Assembly (NCBI GenBank): GCA_029721435.1
Contig: CM056583.1
Coordinates: 56,604,120 to 56,668,119, forward strand
Direction of reading: 5' to 3'
Origin: Gymnothorax reevesii
Taxonomy: Eukaryota > Chordata > Actinopteri > Anguilliformes > Muraenidae
Length of the DNA: 64,000 bases
Part shown: positions 45,046 to 59,200 of the stretch, piece by piece
How the letters are laid out: each line of letters opens with the position of its first letter
How positions within the stretch are numbered: position 1 is the first letter of the stretch
The notes under the pieces: model-generated
Told to the model about the DNA's origin: nothing
Database searches by the model: none
The model's input: only the letters and a program-made list of their open reading frames with translations
Made by a program: the position numbers and the translations under genes

Positions 45046-45551
45046 GTGTGGCTAGAGTTCCGCATTCATTTCTGATGGGAAAATGTTTTTGGAAAATGTG
45101 GAATATCTCAAATTATGAATTTTTGGAAAATTCTGAATACACCCGTTAATGTCTAAAGCGGGCTGAATAATTTGAAGTTTGAATGGTTTGAATATGTTGA
45201 AGCATGTGGAAGTAGTTAAGGTCCACAAACTCGGCGAAAGAGGAGAAGGAAGATGAGGAGGAGGAGGAATAATAAATAAACTGGTAAAATAACATACTAG
45301 GATATGGCTTGAAATGGCTAATTGGCTGTACAGCTTGTCACATGATAGGGGACCTTTAAGAGCTAGGATTCAAATTAAAAAAAAAAATTGAATTCAAAGA
45401 TTTTCTGCATGGACCATTTTTTGGAAGCAGCAGGGTGTAGGCTGAATACATCATCCACTGATGTGGAAGAAGAGAGATGGTGTCCTTAGTCAAATCTATG
45501 TCACGATTGGTGGTGTGAGCAGAATTCTGTCCCTGACTAAAGCTATCCATC

Positions 45552-45658
45552 TCAGTTCTTCTCAGACTGCATCTGGCTGTCGGACAGCAGAACTTCTACA
45601 GAGAAATTGACCCTCTTGGAATGCAGGACACTGTAGGTGTTATCAAATCGTAGCACAT
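45552..45658 (-). CDS. sec14l2-like: sec14l exon 12 (terminal)
   Basis: Residues 362-396: [20 protein letters not shown] then [15 protein letters not shown] and TGA at 45554..45552. Acceptor AATTCCAG. The end is shorter than in human SEC14L2 but ends the GOLD beta strand correctly. Confidence 0.93.
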
Positions 45659-47360
45659 CTGGAATTGAAAAAAGAAAATTACGTTATTCCTGCAGTATGT
45701 TGTCATGAATTTCAGACGCAGGAACCACACGCAGATCACAGAAAACCTGGAAAACAATAAACATGGAGAGTGAACATACACAGCATGAATAGATGCAAAC
45801 AGTCCAGCTGGGAGAAGAAGAAAACCCAGAATTTAAACACAGAGATATCAACTAAGAATGAGGGAGGACAAGTGTGCAAAGCAAAGGAATGGAACTCAGG
45901 AGGAGGGGAGACAAACAAGACAATAATTAGATAATGAGAATCAATTGACAAAACAAAACTGAAACTGACACAGATAGCTAGAATGTAAGGAAAACAATAA
46001 ACAAAGGGAAAAGGATGTGACAATAAATGATGATATATGGAAAACAGAATGCTACTATGACACCTTTCTGTTTACGGGGCTCAAACCTGAGAACTGATAC
46101 TTGGGACTGTGATAGATCAGTGCAGAGAGAAAAGAATTAAACTTGAAACAAAAGAGGTTGCAAGTTCAAAGGTTCACAAGTACAGCACTACTACTGTGCC
46201 TTTACCTATAGGATTGAAGTATCCAGTTTTAGTCATGGACACCGCACAGAAATGTCATGCAGTGTGTAATTCTAGATAAGGATTTTACAGATGGGTTATG
46301 TCGAAAAATGTCACAGATCCATAAATAGTCAGACTTAGAGCAGTCAAAGCAATGCATAGCATTCTCAAGTACTCACAGATGCCAGCTTCAGTGCAAGTTA
46401 GTGAGCCGTCTTCAGGTACCAAGTGGGCGTTGTAGCGCTGACTGGGCACCACCTCCTGCATCTCCCCCGCCTTCTGCCTACCACTGATTCTAGTCTTCAG
46501 GAACACCCCAAAGCCAATATCTGCCCCTTCACAAGCAAACTGCCACCTAGATAGAAGGGGTATGCACTGTCTGGAATCAAAACTTGGAGTCTCCACAGCT
46601 CTGTCAGTTGTTAGTAGCCATGCACAAATGGGCCTCGCTATACCCAGGGAAGGGAGGATTTCAGTTAGACTGCCGGGAAGATAGCATTTCCTACTACATC
46701 AGTGACCTCCGCCACTGATTATTGACAGACACTTGCAGTGTCTTTAATTTTAGCCGTCTTAATTCATGAGAAATTATAGTTTTGTGACTTCAAATTAATT
46801 TGATTAATTAAATTAGCCTAAAATCATATACTGTAAATGCAAGTTGCCTACAGCAGTAACTTGGAACCAGGTTACATAATATTTTTTAGTAAATTTAACA
46901 CTTCGCTGTTGCGAGTTTGAGAAAATCACTCCAGCAAAGGCAGCTGATCCGATACTAATTGAAGAATATTTTGGATTTTTTTGTTGATATATTCAGCAAC
47001 AGTATAACAAGAAAAGTACATCATATGGCCTTCCATAAGCAGAAATGGACAGTGTAAGCTGCTCGGCCCTCTTGCACTTTGAGTAATTACATCAGGTATT
47101 GATGTCATTGGGAAGGGGTAAAGGCAAGAATGGAGACAACCACCGGGGACACCCAGGATCTACCAACACCTCGGGGACTAATACTACAATCCCACACACC
47201 GTAGCACAGACCCCCGGGTCAGGATCTCATATTCCAGCTTGTGGGAGGAGCCTCGGCTGATGGTGATGCTGTGGTCATACTGTACATTCACAGAGTCCCG
47301 CACATAGTATGAGTTGGGCACATTTCCCCCGTAGTTTATCTGGAAATTAAAGTTCACAAT

Positions 47361-47397
<37 letters not shown>

Positions 47398-50300
47398 ATG
47401 CCACTCAGTGCTTCATTATTACTCACCCAAGCCTTGCAGCTGGGGTCCCCGTCTGGGTCCGTCAGGGAACCCCCATAAGCGATGGGCAGCTGTTCTGGCT
47501 CTATGTACTGGAGCAATGCCTCCTTCCAGTTGGCTGTATGGAGGTGAGCTGACAATCAGTGACATGAAGAAACAAGGATAGAGAGACCAACCTGGCTATG
47601 GCAGTTATGGCTTAACATGCTTAGTACATGTCCAAATTTCCCTTAATGGAATTTCCAAAAGAAATTATTGCATTGTTATTTTACAAATTTTTGAACCACT
47701 TTAAAGTGATTCTAATTTATGTTTTATGAAGTGTAATGCATGTTTTGATTGCATTATCAAAGGTTCTGTTATACTGTCAAGAGTAACACTTTTCTACTTC
47801 ATGGAATAATGTGAACCAGCACATGAGTAGCTCATCCACCTCGGCCCATACAGTAAATAGGTATGTGGGTCTTACCTCCCAGGACAATGATCTTGCGACG
47901 TGTTTCCTCACAGACAAAGTGTTTAAGCAGGTTATATGCCACAGGGAAAAGCCTTGGAGCTGCAGAGGGTGGGTGAGGTCACAAAGAGATGTGAGTTTAT
48001 AAACTGCTGGCATAAGTGTGTACAGTCCTCAGAAACTGAAGCAAAGGTCCCCATGAACCAAATAGCTACAACTGTTCTGTCTCGATCAAGGAACACTTTA
48101 CATTTGTTCAGTCTTCGTGAAGTAGGATCAGTAGGAACGCATGATCATACAATTATGTAGAGGGCTCTGCTTAGGAAACACATTTGGCAGTATTTCTTGT
48201 CTGTATTCAAGGTGCCTTCATAATGGAATAGCAAGTGATGACATAGCAGCCTAGCAGCCCACATTTTGAGAGATGGCCCCAGTTTAGTATTTTCCAGCTC
48301 TGCCATAAACACATTTACGACACAGTGGGTTGAACTCCACATTGGGGGAGTATGTCAATGGATAATGCCATTGTGCAATTTTGTTTCAAAGACCTTGTTT
48401 GTGTGTTGACTCACTCAGACCACATTTTAATGCAAATGCTGCTGCTCTATGGTAATTTCATGGAACTGAATCACAGCCAGCAGACCTGTTCACAAATGAA
48501 TGCATATTATTTCCTTCACATTATCAATTTCATGATGTACCCTCCGCACAATTCCGACAAAACGGTAGTGGGGTCTAATGGGAAGGGGAGGCTGAAGGAG
48601 TATTTTTATACATGTGAGTATTTCCTTATCTGTGAGGGAAGTACCAATAATTAACTCCAGTCTTGTTCTTGTTGTAGCACCACCACATAATGAAGGTAAG
48701 ACACATATTTATTAGGATGCACAATAATATTAATAAATTTGCATTGAATTACAGTATTTATTTCAAATGGGTAGCCTCATTTCCCAAAGCATAGTTGTGA
48801 GCTATGTCAGCAACTTCGCTACATATTTCGAAACGTATACGACTGTATACGGTTCCCGTTAAGCTTATTAGAAATGAACATTCATTAGCTCAGTTGCTAA
48901 GACTATATGCGATTTCTTTTCATTGTTTTAGCCAACCTTTCTATGGTAAAGTGACGTTAAACAGAGACTTGACGTTAGTAAAGATGGATTGAAAAAGTGC
49001 TAAGAAGACAGTTTTTTAACTTAGCAACAATAATCGCTGCAGAGGAGCGCTCTGAAAATGAGGTTATTGATGCTTCCAGCTCAAAAAAACATGGCCTGTG
49101 GACACAGGTCCTCAAGCTTACCTCAATATTCAGCTGGGAAAAAAAATTTGCGAAATTTCCCAAGTATGCAGCTTCTTATCATGTACATCAATAAGCATCT
49201 ATCTTTATGCGTTACAGTTTGACGGTGTCATGAGTGGAATTTATCATTAGGTGTAGCTCTATGACAGTCGGATTGTACCATGCGCTCACAGTAGTCAATA
49301 TGTTCCGTACTTTGATTAAACGACCGTAATTTATAGGGGTATACAGGGTTTGTACAGCCCAGAGCTGACAAAATTCAAGGACTTTTCAAGGACCCCTCAA
49401 GTGCTCTTCAAGCACTTTCCTTACTTGTAAATTATGAACAAAATCATGTAGTACCAAGTAAATTTGTTTATTATCATTTCAGTGTGTACACTGCCGCCAT
49501 ACTTGGTAAAATTAGTTTGAAAGCTAGCGAGGTAACGTTAGCTAGCTACTCAGAAGAGTGTGAATTTAAAAGACATGGCTAGTTCAAACGTGATTGTCTG
49601 TGACTCAGGGACTGGCGGAGTATCACAGTAATGGAGTTAGCTCAGTGCTAATTCCAAGGGAATTAGCATTAAGGCGCTAATGGGAATTACGTTTGTTTTA
49701 CATTAAATTACACAACTCATGCAATGATAATGTGTTTTTAATGCTCCTGAATGCTTAACAAATGAATTATGAAAGCAGAATTTAAGCAACGCTTGAGGCA
49801 AGGACATATACATTAATTTTTATTTTCTTTTTCGCATTTTACTCAAGATTCCTTTGTCTAATATTACATCTTGTCATAGATCTTGAAACATTTCAGCGAG
49901 ACAAATAAAAGCTATAGACAAAATCATGAAGGGAGCACATTTTCTCTCATGGCACTGTGGAAGCAGTGAATATGATTTCATATGAGCCCTCGAACTCAAG
50001 CAGCTCACCTTTGATGACAAAAAGCCTCTTTAAGTTCTCAGGGTAGTTCTCCTCAAACATCGTAAGGATCTGCAGCAGTGAAAGCAGCGAGGGTTAGGGT
50101 ACAGCGCCATTCAAAGAACTAGTGCTGCTAATGCATTATCTGAAAAACATAAAGTTTCAGCAAGTAATGGGGCCCAAGAGAGCTTTCAAGGGAGAGTCGA
50201 TGATTTTGAAAGATTCTTGTAACCATTACCACCACCATTTTACTTTTTGTGTTGAGTACTGTAGATATGCCTCAATCACTCTGTGGGTGAGAGTGACTGT

Positions 50301-53300
50301 AGAGCACTGTAGCTGTGTCATTAACTCTGTGGCTGAGAGATAGAGTGTAGCGCATTGCAGCTATTACTTTAAATGGGCGAAACTATGTGCTATTGTCACC
50401 AGTTCCTTACTTCACCATATGCCTCTATGGCAGGTTTCCACAGGTGTTTCAGTCCGAGCCCCTCACAGTCATAGATGATGGTGATTGACTCTACAATGCT
50501 CCCCGTCTGGAAGCCGATATAAGACTCTGTGTTAGTATCTTGCAAAAGCTCAAACTATTTTAGTATTGTTACACTAAATGTATGTCTGAAACATCTTGAC
50601 TGCAGCAAAGATAACTAAGGTACCAAATAGAAGCAAAATCAAAGAGATCCATGGAAGCTGAAACGTGAATTAAGCCTTGAACAATAGAGTACGAGAAACC
50701 TTAGCTCCAGTCACTCAGACAGTTTGCTCACATTTAAGTGACTCGAGTCCAGGCGCCACAAGCAGCTGTCGAAGGAAAGTCTGGAATTTGTTCCAAGTTA
50801 TGGTGAGTTTTCACTGGGGGATATTACAGCATGAACCCATGCCATTGAAATTGGTGAGTACTGCACCTTCTGCGACTGCTGCTGACATTCCCTCTGCATC
50901 AATTCAGCATTGCGTATCTTGAACTTAATGAAGTCTTGCTTGCTGGCAGACAGGAGGAGGCCCTTCGGGTCCAGTTGGCCAATCACATCATACCAAATAG
51001 GGCTTCCTTCTCGGTCATAGCCGCACATACCTCCGGCCAGGTATCGCGTGATCACCTTAACAAAGAGTGTACACCAGCCAATTAGATGGGAGTATGGTTC
51101 CAACAAATCCAGAGAAAAAACATGACAGACAGGGTTGCCACTCAAATGCAGGTTAAGGATGAGCATATTATAAAAGCTGTACCTCCGGTGGCAGCCAGTC
51201 TGTGGTTATAGTGTCGACTTTCAAGTGTTTCCTGAATTCCACATGCTGAGGATAAAAAAACAGACAATTAGATACTATGTGAATGAAACTGATCACTTTT
51301 AGTTCAACTGGGAGGCCAAAAACATTTGGACATCAAACCTAGCAGAATTATTAGGGAAACTGTGAGATAATATCCTTAACCCCACTGCTCAGATGTACCT
51401 GTAGATACCGGCAGAGATCGAGCTGCTGAATTTATGCATGCAGTTACACCATTCTATCACTAGATGGCAGACCTGGATCATTTACTGAACATTCACTAGC
51501 AAACTGAACTCAAACTGTCATGATTTGTTTGGAGTGCGTGTTGTTTGGGCTTTTCTTTGCGGCTCTCGTCCCAGGACGATATTGTTTTCCTGGACTATCG
51601 AATTCTTTACCCAGCTGGCTAATCGAGCTGGGGCTGCGCTTTCCCAGACTTTATATAAGCTGGTAGTCCGGTACACCCCCTTAGCTAGAGTGTCTGTTTT
51701 TAATAACTTTGATGAGTTTGGTCTGTAAGCCACAAGAATCCTACCAATAGAATGGGAAGGAAATATTTCTGTGACTACCAATTCATATTTTAAAGGCTGC
51801 AGGAAACTGTCTGCCTTAACAGCAGCTTTTTGTCATTACCCTCTGCTGCTGCCAGCTGAACACTTTCCAGAGGAAGCGCAGCTCATCTCAAATTGTTCAA
51901 ATACTTCCGTACTTAACCTTATGTTACTTATTTAGCTGAACCTGCACGCAACAGGTGTCATCAAAAGTAAATGAGTACATTGGACATGATCCATATTAGT
52001 TAAAATCAGCTAATGTGTGACAGAATAATGGTCCAGCAAATAATACACAATGGAAAAGTTTCTTTTTCTGAAGATGGTGATGGTTTTCACCAAAGATTAG
52101 AGTATTAAGAAAGACATCAGACATTTTAGATCATTCACTTTGATTACTTTTTCAGGTATTTATCATGAATGATAAGCGAGGGTCATAAAATTACCCTGGA
52201 TTTGTTACATGTCCTCATGTGGTTAGTTATGAACCAAATATCATGCACTTCCCGAGATAAAATTGCAAATTATTATTATCATATTACCTTTCTGGCATTT
52301 TTACACATTTCTTTTGTTATCTTAAATGCTCCTAATAAGCGTATGGCACACTAAAATGTAAAAGATATCCACCAGGTGTTGAAACTCATCAATATTCAAT
52401 TCTCATATATTTCTGATAAAAGTCTGACCAATCATTTTCTTCAGTCCAAATGATTAGCCAAGCTTCCTGTCTGTCATCCATCACCGTGTCCCTTCCAGTA
52501 GCCTACCGCTGTCACCACTTGCGAGTAGCACACCTCTCTGGCAGAGCAGCAGAGCGGTAGAGACAAAACAGGCACTCAACAAAGTTAACCTGCAAATAAA
52601 ACAGCTGCAACTGCTCCTAATTTAATGACTAACGTTACCGGGACAATTCCGGTGAGGCAAGACGTTATGACAGCAGTTTTGCAAGAAAATACAAACAGGA
52701 GCTGAAATGCTATAATTACTATAATAACATTAATGGTAGTTCGTCAGACGTTACGAGGGCATTATATATATATATATATATATATAGAATCGAAAATTAT
52801 GAAATTACTGTTGGTTAGTTTTCACTAACCATTGCGTCCGAATCTGACTCCATCTCCATTCAAGATGCTTTCACACCGGACGTGAAACGGATTTTTCGTA
52901 CGACAGATTACATTCAAAGCAGTGGCATAACAATAGGGGGTGCAGTGAGTGCAACGGCACTGGACTCTGGTGACAGGGGTCCCCGAAAAAAGTGAGCATA
53001 GGTGTCTTTCACTTTAGGAATTCTCATGCAAGCTTAAACCTACAAGTCATAAAACTACAAGCAATGCTACTGGATATTTATATCACTGCAACTGCATTCA
53101 TTTCTCAGTCATGCATTTGGATGGACCCCCTGGTACGTTCATTGCACGTTTCTTTTGCATCGGGAGAGGCAATGGATTGTTCGATATTCCCTGAAAGTGG
53201 AGAGTCTGTTCTGTTAAAATAAGGTATATTTCAGAATTCAGATATTACTGAGTTAGTGAGGTGTACTTGTTCCTTATAAGTGTTGAAATGGGTTTGTGAG

Positions 53301-56136
53301 CTTAGAAGAGGGGACTGGTAGCTTCCATTACAGGGTGAATGTTCTGACCGTTTAATAAGCAGTTTATTTAATGCGTGTTTGTGCTGGCTTTGAAGAAAAA
53401 TGGCCAAAACTCTAAACTTTATTATGGAGAAAAGGCATGTTTTGTGTTTGGAGAGGTTGCTGGTGACTACTGATATTCATCTGCACTCATATTGATAAAT
53501 TCATACTAAACTCAACTAGAAAATCATTTGTTCATATTAAATTTCATGCCTTAAAACTTTATTTGTGTTAAATACATGATTTTTTTATGATTTGACAGTA
53601 CATGATTTTGAGACTTTGGGGAGACACTTGGGTAGCTGTATAATTTGGCAAATAGCATGTAGTTAATCTAGAATGTAGATGAATTCTACTTGTGCTCAAG
53701 GAGTTTATGATACCAGAAATGTAAAGTTTTAAGCCCCAGCAGTTTTTCAATCCTCAGAACTTTTTTTTTTTTTGCAATTTCAATGGTGAATTCTCATGAA
53801 GATTTTTTATGTTTGCAGCTCATTTTCTCTACCAAAATCATGAAAATAAACTGAAATACAATGTAATTCTAAATGCTGTAAGTGTCTTTTCTGAATTGAG
53901 CCACATTTTTCCTCTTTATGAAGCTTGAATCTTGAATTATACAGCATTAAAGTGGGTAACCCATAAATAGCCAAATTTGGCTTCTGCAGAAAGGGGTTAA
54001 GATAATAATTTTAAGATAATAATGTTAATAAATAGGAAACTTTATAGTATAGAATGCAATACCCAGATAGCAAAATTCTTCCGGTCCATATCTGGCCCAC
54101 ACCTGACACGTTCATCCGGCCCACATACCGCATGGAATGATGGCACTTGGGCGCTCCGCTCCCGTTTGCCAGAATTTGGCCACAACCAAGCCATCATAAT
54201 GCCAGATGTCAGCCAAGAACAAATGATGCAGCAAATGTGGGCCAGTTTTGGTTCACTTACAGACTGACTGTTGTCACTCTGCCAAATATTTGCCAATTGT
54301 GGGTCATATTTGTTTTGTGATATGCAATCCAAATTCAGCATTTACCACATGGGCCACTTTAGGCTCACATCTATTTTGTCTGGGCCAAAACAATGCCAAA
54401 AGTGACAGATCGTTGCCTAATGTGGCCCACATCTGTATGCTATCTGGGCAGTGTAGTAACCCTTAGTGTGTGTTACACGTTGGCCATTTAAAAGGTAGAG
54501 AAACGGGCAGATGTGCAACAATACGACAATACACTCTCCCATCAATACAAAAGAAACACATATGAGCAGCGATGGTACACTGGGGCGGTCCGTGTCGTCA
54601 GACCTGCGCTCGGGACTGTGCGAACCACATTACACCATTGTTTCAAAGTCAATGCAAAGATCTGAATACGCGCGAGATTCGTGTCTTTGCATTGACTTTG
54701 AATATAATCTGTTATGCCAAAAAAATCGTTTCGCGTCCGGTGTGAAAGCAGCTTCATTCGCGCTGCTCACTTTCACACCGCACGCGTCAGGGGAGGAGGG
54801 GAGCCTCAGAGGTCAGGCAGGGGGAAAAGGGTGGGACTTTAGAGGGAGGCGGAGTTGTTCATGTTCAAATTCGTGATAAGTGCTGTGCCGCATGCCAGAA
54901 AGGTAAGAATTGCTTTAAGACATTTTTTAAGTCCACACTTTTTCATGCCTATGTATTTGGTATCAAAATTAGTTAAAAAAATTATTCTTCGCAGTCTCAA
55001 TTCTGTTAAGAATCGCTGATTTGTATGTTTGTTTTTAGTATGTTTTAGTAGTTTTAATTGCTATTTATTTATTTATCATATTTATTCGTTTAGAGTATGT
55101 ATGTTTCTGTTACGATTGCGCTGTCTTTAGTCTTGAACGTTTTCCTTTCATTTCCGTCTTGTGGCGTCTCGTCAGTCTTCACACTCTCTTCCCTATACTT
55201 CGGTGAGGTAATTCCACTTCCTTCTCTCTGGCTGTTCTCATTGGCTATCCGCACCGAAGAATAGTTGGCGAGGCACGGGTGATGAGTTAGATCAGAGTTA
55301 GAACTCCACCTGTTTCCCCTCGCTTTCCTATCACCGTCCTTGCTTTTCTAGTTCCGCCTCCCTCTACAGCTGTCCTGCATTCTAGCTGGGATTACACTGA
55401 TTAGTTTGTGTTTAAAAGACGCATTTTTACCGCAGCTCCCTGTCGACTCGTTTCTTCCCATAGCTCGCTTTGGTTAAGTCTTGTTTCTGCGCTTTCTTGG
55501 TTTCGATTGATGTTTGCTCATTTCTTGTTACTTCTCCCGTAAGTCTCGCTACTGATTGTTTGTATTACGTTGTTTGATTGCTGGCTGATTGTTTAGTACT
55601 CTGTTCTCCCTTATTCCCATTTTTTACCCAACTGTTTAGTTTCTCCTTTGTTTTCCCTTATCCCATCCAACTCCCTTTTTCCTTCCCCTTCCATTCCCTT
55701 AGCTCAGCCCCTTTGTTACTGACTTTGTGCAGATTGATTCTCTGGTTACTGAACTACTTGCTTGTCCCCTGACCTTGATTCTGACTATTCTGCATTACCC
55801 TGTTTGCTTGGCTATCGATCTGTTTCTGTTTTGACCATGAGCTGTGTTAACCCTAATAAACGCCCTGCCGATGCTGAACTGCATTTGGAGTCAAAGCCCG
55901 TTCCTTTCAAATTTGTTCCCTTCATTTACAAATCGCCTGCGAAATTCTGTCAACCCTAGTCTGTTAAGAAATGACGCTTGTGAAATTAGATTGAAACTAC
56001 CGCCACTCAGCCACAAGGGCATAGTATAGATAGTGTTTTTTCAGATGTTGCTCAATTTATCTGAAATTATTTTGTTAAAAGTTATGTTACTGTGCTGTAC
56101 AATCAGTAATCAGTTGAACACTTGCCAAATTGCTTA

Positions 56137-56201
<65 letters not shown>

Positions 56202-59200
56202 GGATCGCCAACTAAAAATGTATGAACGCTAGTCCCAAACAACTGTCTTACATGCTTTCTGTCCATTGATCTGACTGGGTGACCGGAGCATATCAGCACC
56301 TGCGGGACACTTCAAATTCTGAGCAGTGTTACTTACTGTTTTGCTTGCAAAGCAAATGATAAAGTGTGGCTGTATCTTATTGGAGGATACTGTGAGCCAC
56401 CCACCTAAAATAGCTAAAAACAAAGGTAGCCTTAGCTATCACTAATTTGAAGTTTACAAAACTAAATCCATTAACCATTAACCATCTTGTTACCCAACAC
56501 ACCACGATGTGGCGAGTGGTTATAAGATGCTGTGGCATAACCTTAAACCGACAGTTCATGCTCAAAGACCCTGCAATATGCCTGAATAAGAAAACAATTT
56601 TCCAAAGAGCAGTGGGCCAGAATTTCACCACAGTAATGTAAAAATCTCATCGCCAGTTACTGCAAATGATTGATTGCAGTTGTTGCCACTAAGGGAGACA
56701 CAACCAGTTAATGGGTTTAGGGGAGGCAATTATTTTTTCACATGGGTAATATAGGGATTGAATGGCTATTTACCTTCAATGAATGTAATTATCGCTTAAA
56801 AGCTGTATTTTGCGTTTACTCATGTTGTCTTTGTCTTATATTTAATTTAGTTAGATGATCTGAAACATTTAAATATGACAAATAAGTAAAATTAGAGGAA
56901 ATTGAGAAAGGGGCAAATACTTTTTCAACAGCAGAGTACATTTTGACTTAAAATTAAGCAATAACTTACAACTACATGATAAACAATGACTCTATCTGGC
57001 GTTAAGCACATTTCTGATGGGAAAGCTAGACATAGATGACGCTTTACCTTCCGAAGCATTGTCTCCGCCTTTTGCACATTAAAGCTTCTGGCTGAAAAAA
57101 AGATCTTAGTTAGTACATTTAAAAAAGATCTGCGACACCAAATCATTAAGAGTTGGGAATTTTGAATAAAAAATTCAAACCGAAAGCAGTGGCTGGTAAA
57201 TTATCTTTAACTTGTCTTAAATTGAAAACAACACAACAGCAGATTATTTGATGGTTGACCACTCGAATTTCACTGGTTTCTCAAAACTAACAAACTTCAA
57301 TGTTGATTCTTGCAACGTCTATCAAAAATGTTAGAATAGCAGTGTTTACCCACTCCGTAATGCTGCCATTCCTTTTCTTTCACAATATTTAATAAATGTT
57401 TCAGGGCTGAACACACCTAGCGATGAAGCATTTTTCATTTTGTGTTTCAAAGTGCAGCAAACAGCCCCTATTGCGTACAAATCAGGACTGCAGGCAGGCC
57501 ACTCTAGTACCTGCACTCTCCTCTTACACAGCCATGCCTTTGAAATGTGTGCAGATAGTGCTTTGCATTTGTCTTGCTGAAATATGTGCATCCCTGGAAA
57601 AGATGTCTTGAAGGCTGTCTATGTTGCTCCAAACTCTCAGTGTACAACCATATTTTGAAAAATGCTGGGCTGCTGTGTAAAATGTAAATAAAAACAGAAT
57701 GCAATGATTTTCAAATCACGTAAACCCTGTATTCAATTGAAAATGGTGCAATGACAACTAATCAAAAGTTGAAATAGCGAAATTTTTTTGTTATTTTACA
57801 AAAGATCTGCACATTTTGAATCTCACGCCAGCAACAGGTTTTATAAAGTTAGGCAGGGGCAACAAAAGACAGGAAAAGTGATATGATGCAAAAAAAAAAA
57901 AAAAAAAAAACACCTGGTGGAACGTCTCACAGCAAATTAGGTTACTTGGCAACAGATCAGTGAAATGTTTAGGCTTAAAATGTCATGCAGGGGTAAAGAT
58001 GGAGAGGGCTTCACCACTCTGTGAAAGACTGCATGGGGAGAAAAGTAAGAATAACCACAGAGTAAGAATAATGTTTCTCAAAGTAAAATTGCAAAGACTT
58101 GAGGATTTCATCCTCTATGGTACATCATATCATTAAAATATTCAGAGAATCTGGAGAAATCTCAGCATGCCAGAGACAAGGCTGAAAATAATTTTTAATT
58201 GGCAATGATCTTCAGCCCTTCAGGCAGGACTGCATTAAAAACAGACAGTTTATGGTGGAAATTACTGCATGTGCTCAGAAATACTTCTGTAAACCACTGT
58301 CAGTGAACACAAAAACATTGCTGCATCCACTTATGCAAGTTAAAACTCTGCCATGAACAACCCCAATTCTGAAATAGTTGGGACAAAGTCTAAATTGTGA
58401 ATAAAATCAAAAACGCAATGACATTCAAATCACGCCAGTATTTTATTCACAATAGAACAGAGATAGTATTAAATGAAAGTTTAGAAAGGAAGTGATTGGA
58501 GGGATAAAATGGGACAAAAGGTTATACTAACATAATGCCACACACAAGTTAACCAGAGTACACCCAAGAGAGAGTAACTCAGCCTGTATTTTTCAAACAA
58601 AAAATTTTGTGTGGTTATTGCAATACACAGCCAAGTCTCCTGGAGGAGTGCTTCTTATTTCCTGTCTGAAATACCTTTCATTAACATTACTAATGTCATT
58701 CAAAATCGCTGGACTTCTGATTGGCTGTCACAGGCTATAAGGAATGGAGCTTAAACAGAAGGGGTAGCAGCAGGAAAGCTAAAAGTTCTACTGTGATGAA
58801 GCTTGCATTTTAGTTTTGCAAATGGAACAGAAGTGCACCACAGCGGTCTCCCTTTAAATGACACAGATCAGCTTACACTCGAGGTCAGTGGCAAACAACA
58901 TCAGTGTAATTAACAAGAACTGGTTAGCCCTGTTTGTACTAACAACAATGGCCAACAAGCTGGGTAACTGTCACCCAACACCCATCATTCCCATCATACA
59001 ATAAATGATATATAAATCATCAAATAAATATAAAGTGGATAATAAGAATTCTCTAAGAAAAAAATCCCAAAAGTTTTCAGGGGATGCCAGCAACGACTGT
59101 GGGGTGTTGACTGCATGGAGATAACAGCACATTATTACACTGATGTCAAGTGTGTTTTTGGTTGAGGGTCAGGCAGCTCCAGAAGGGCCTGTTTCATCAC

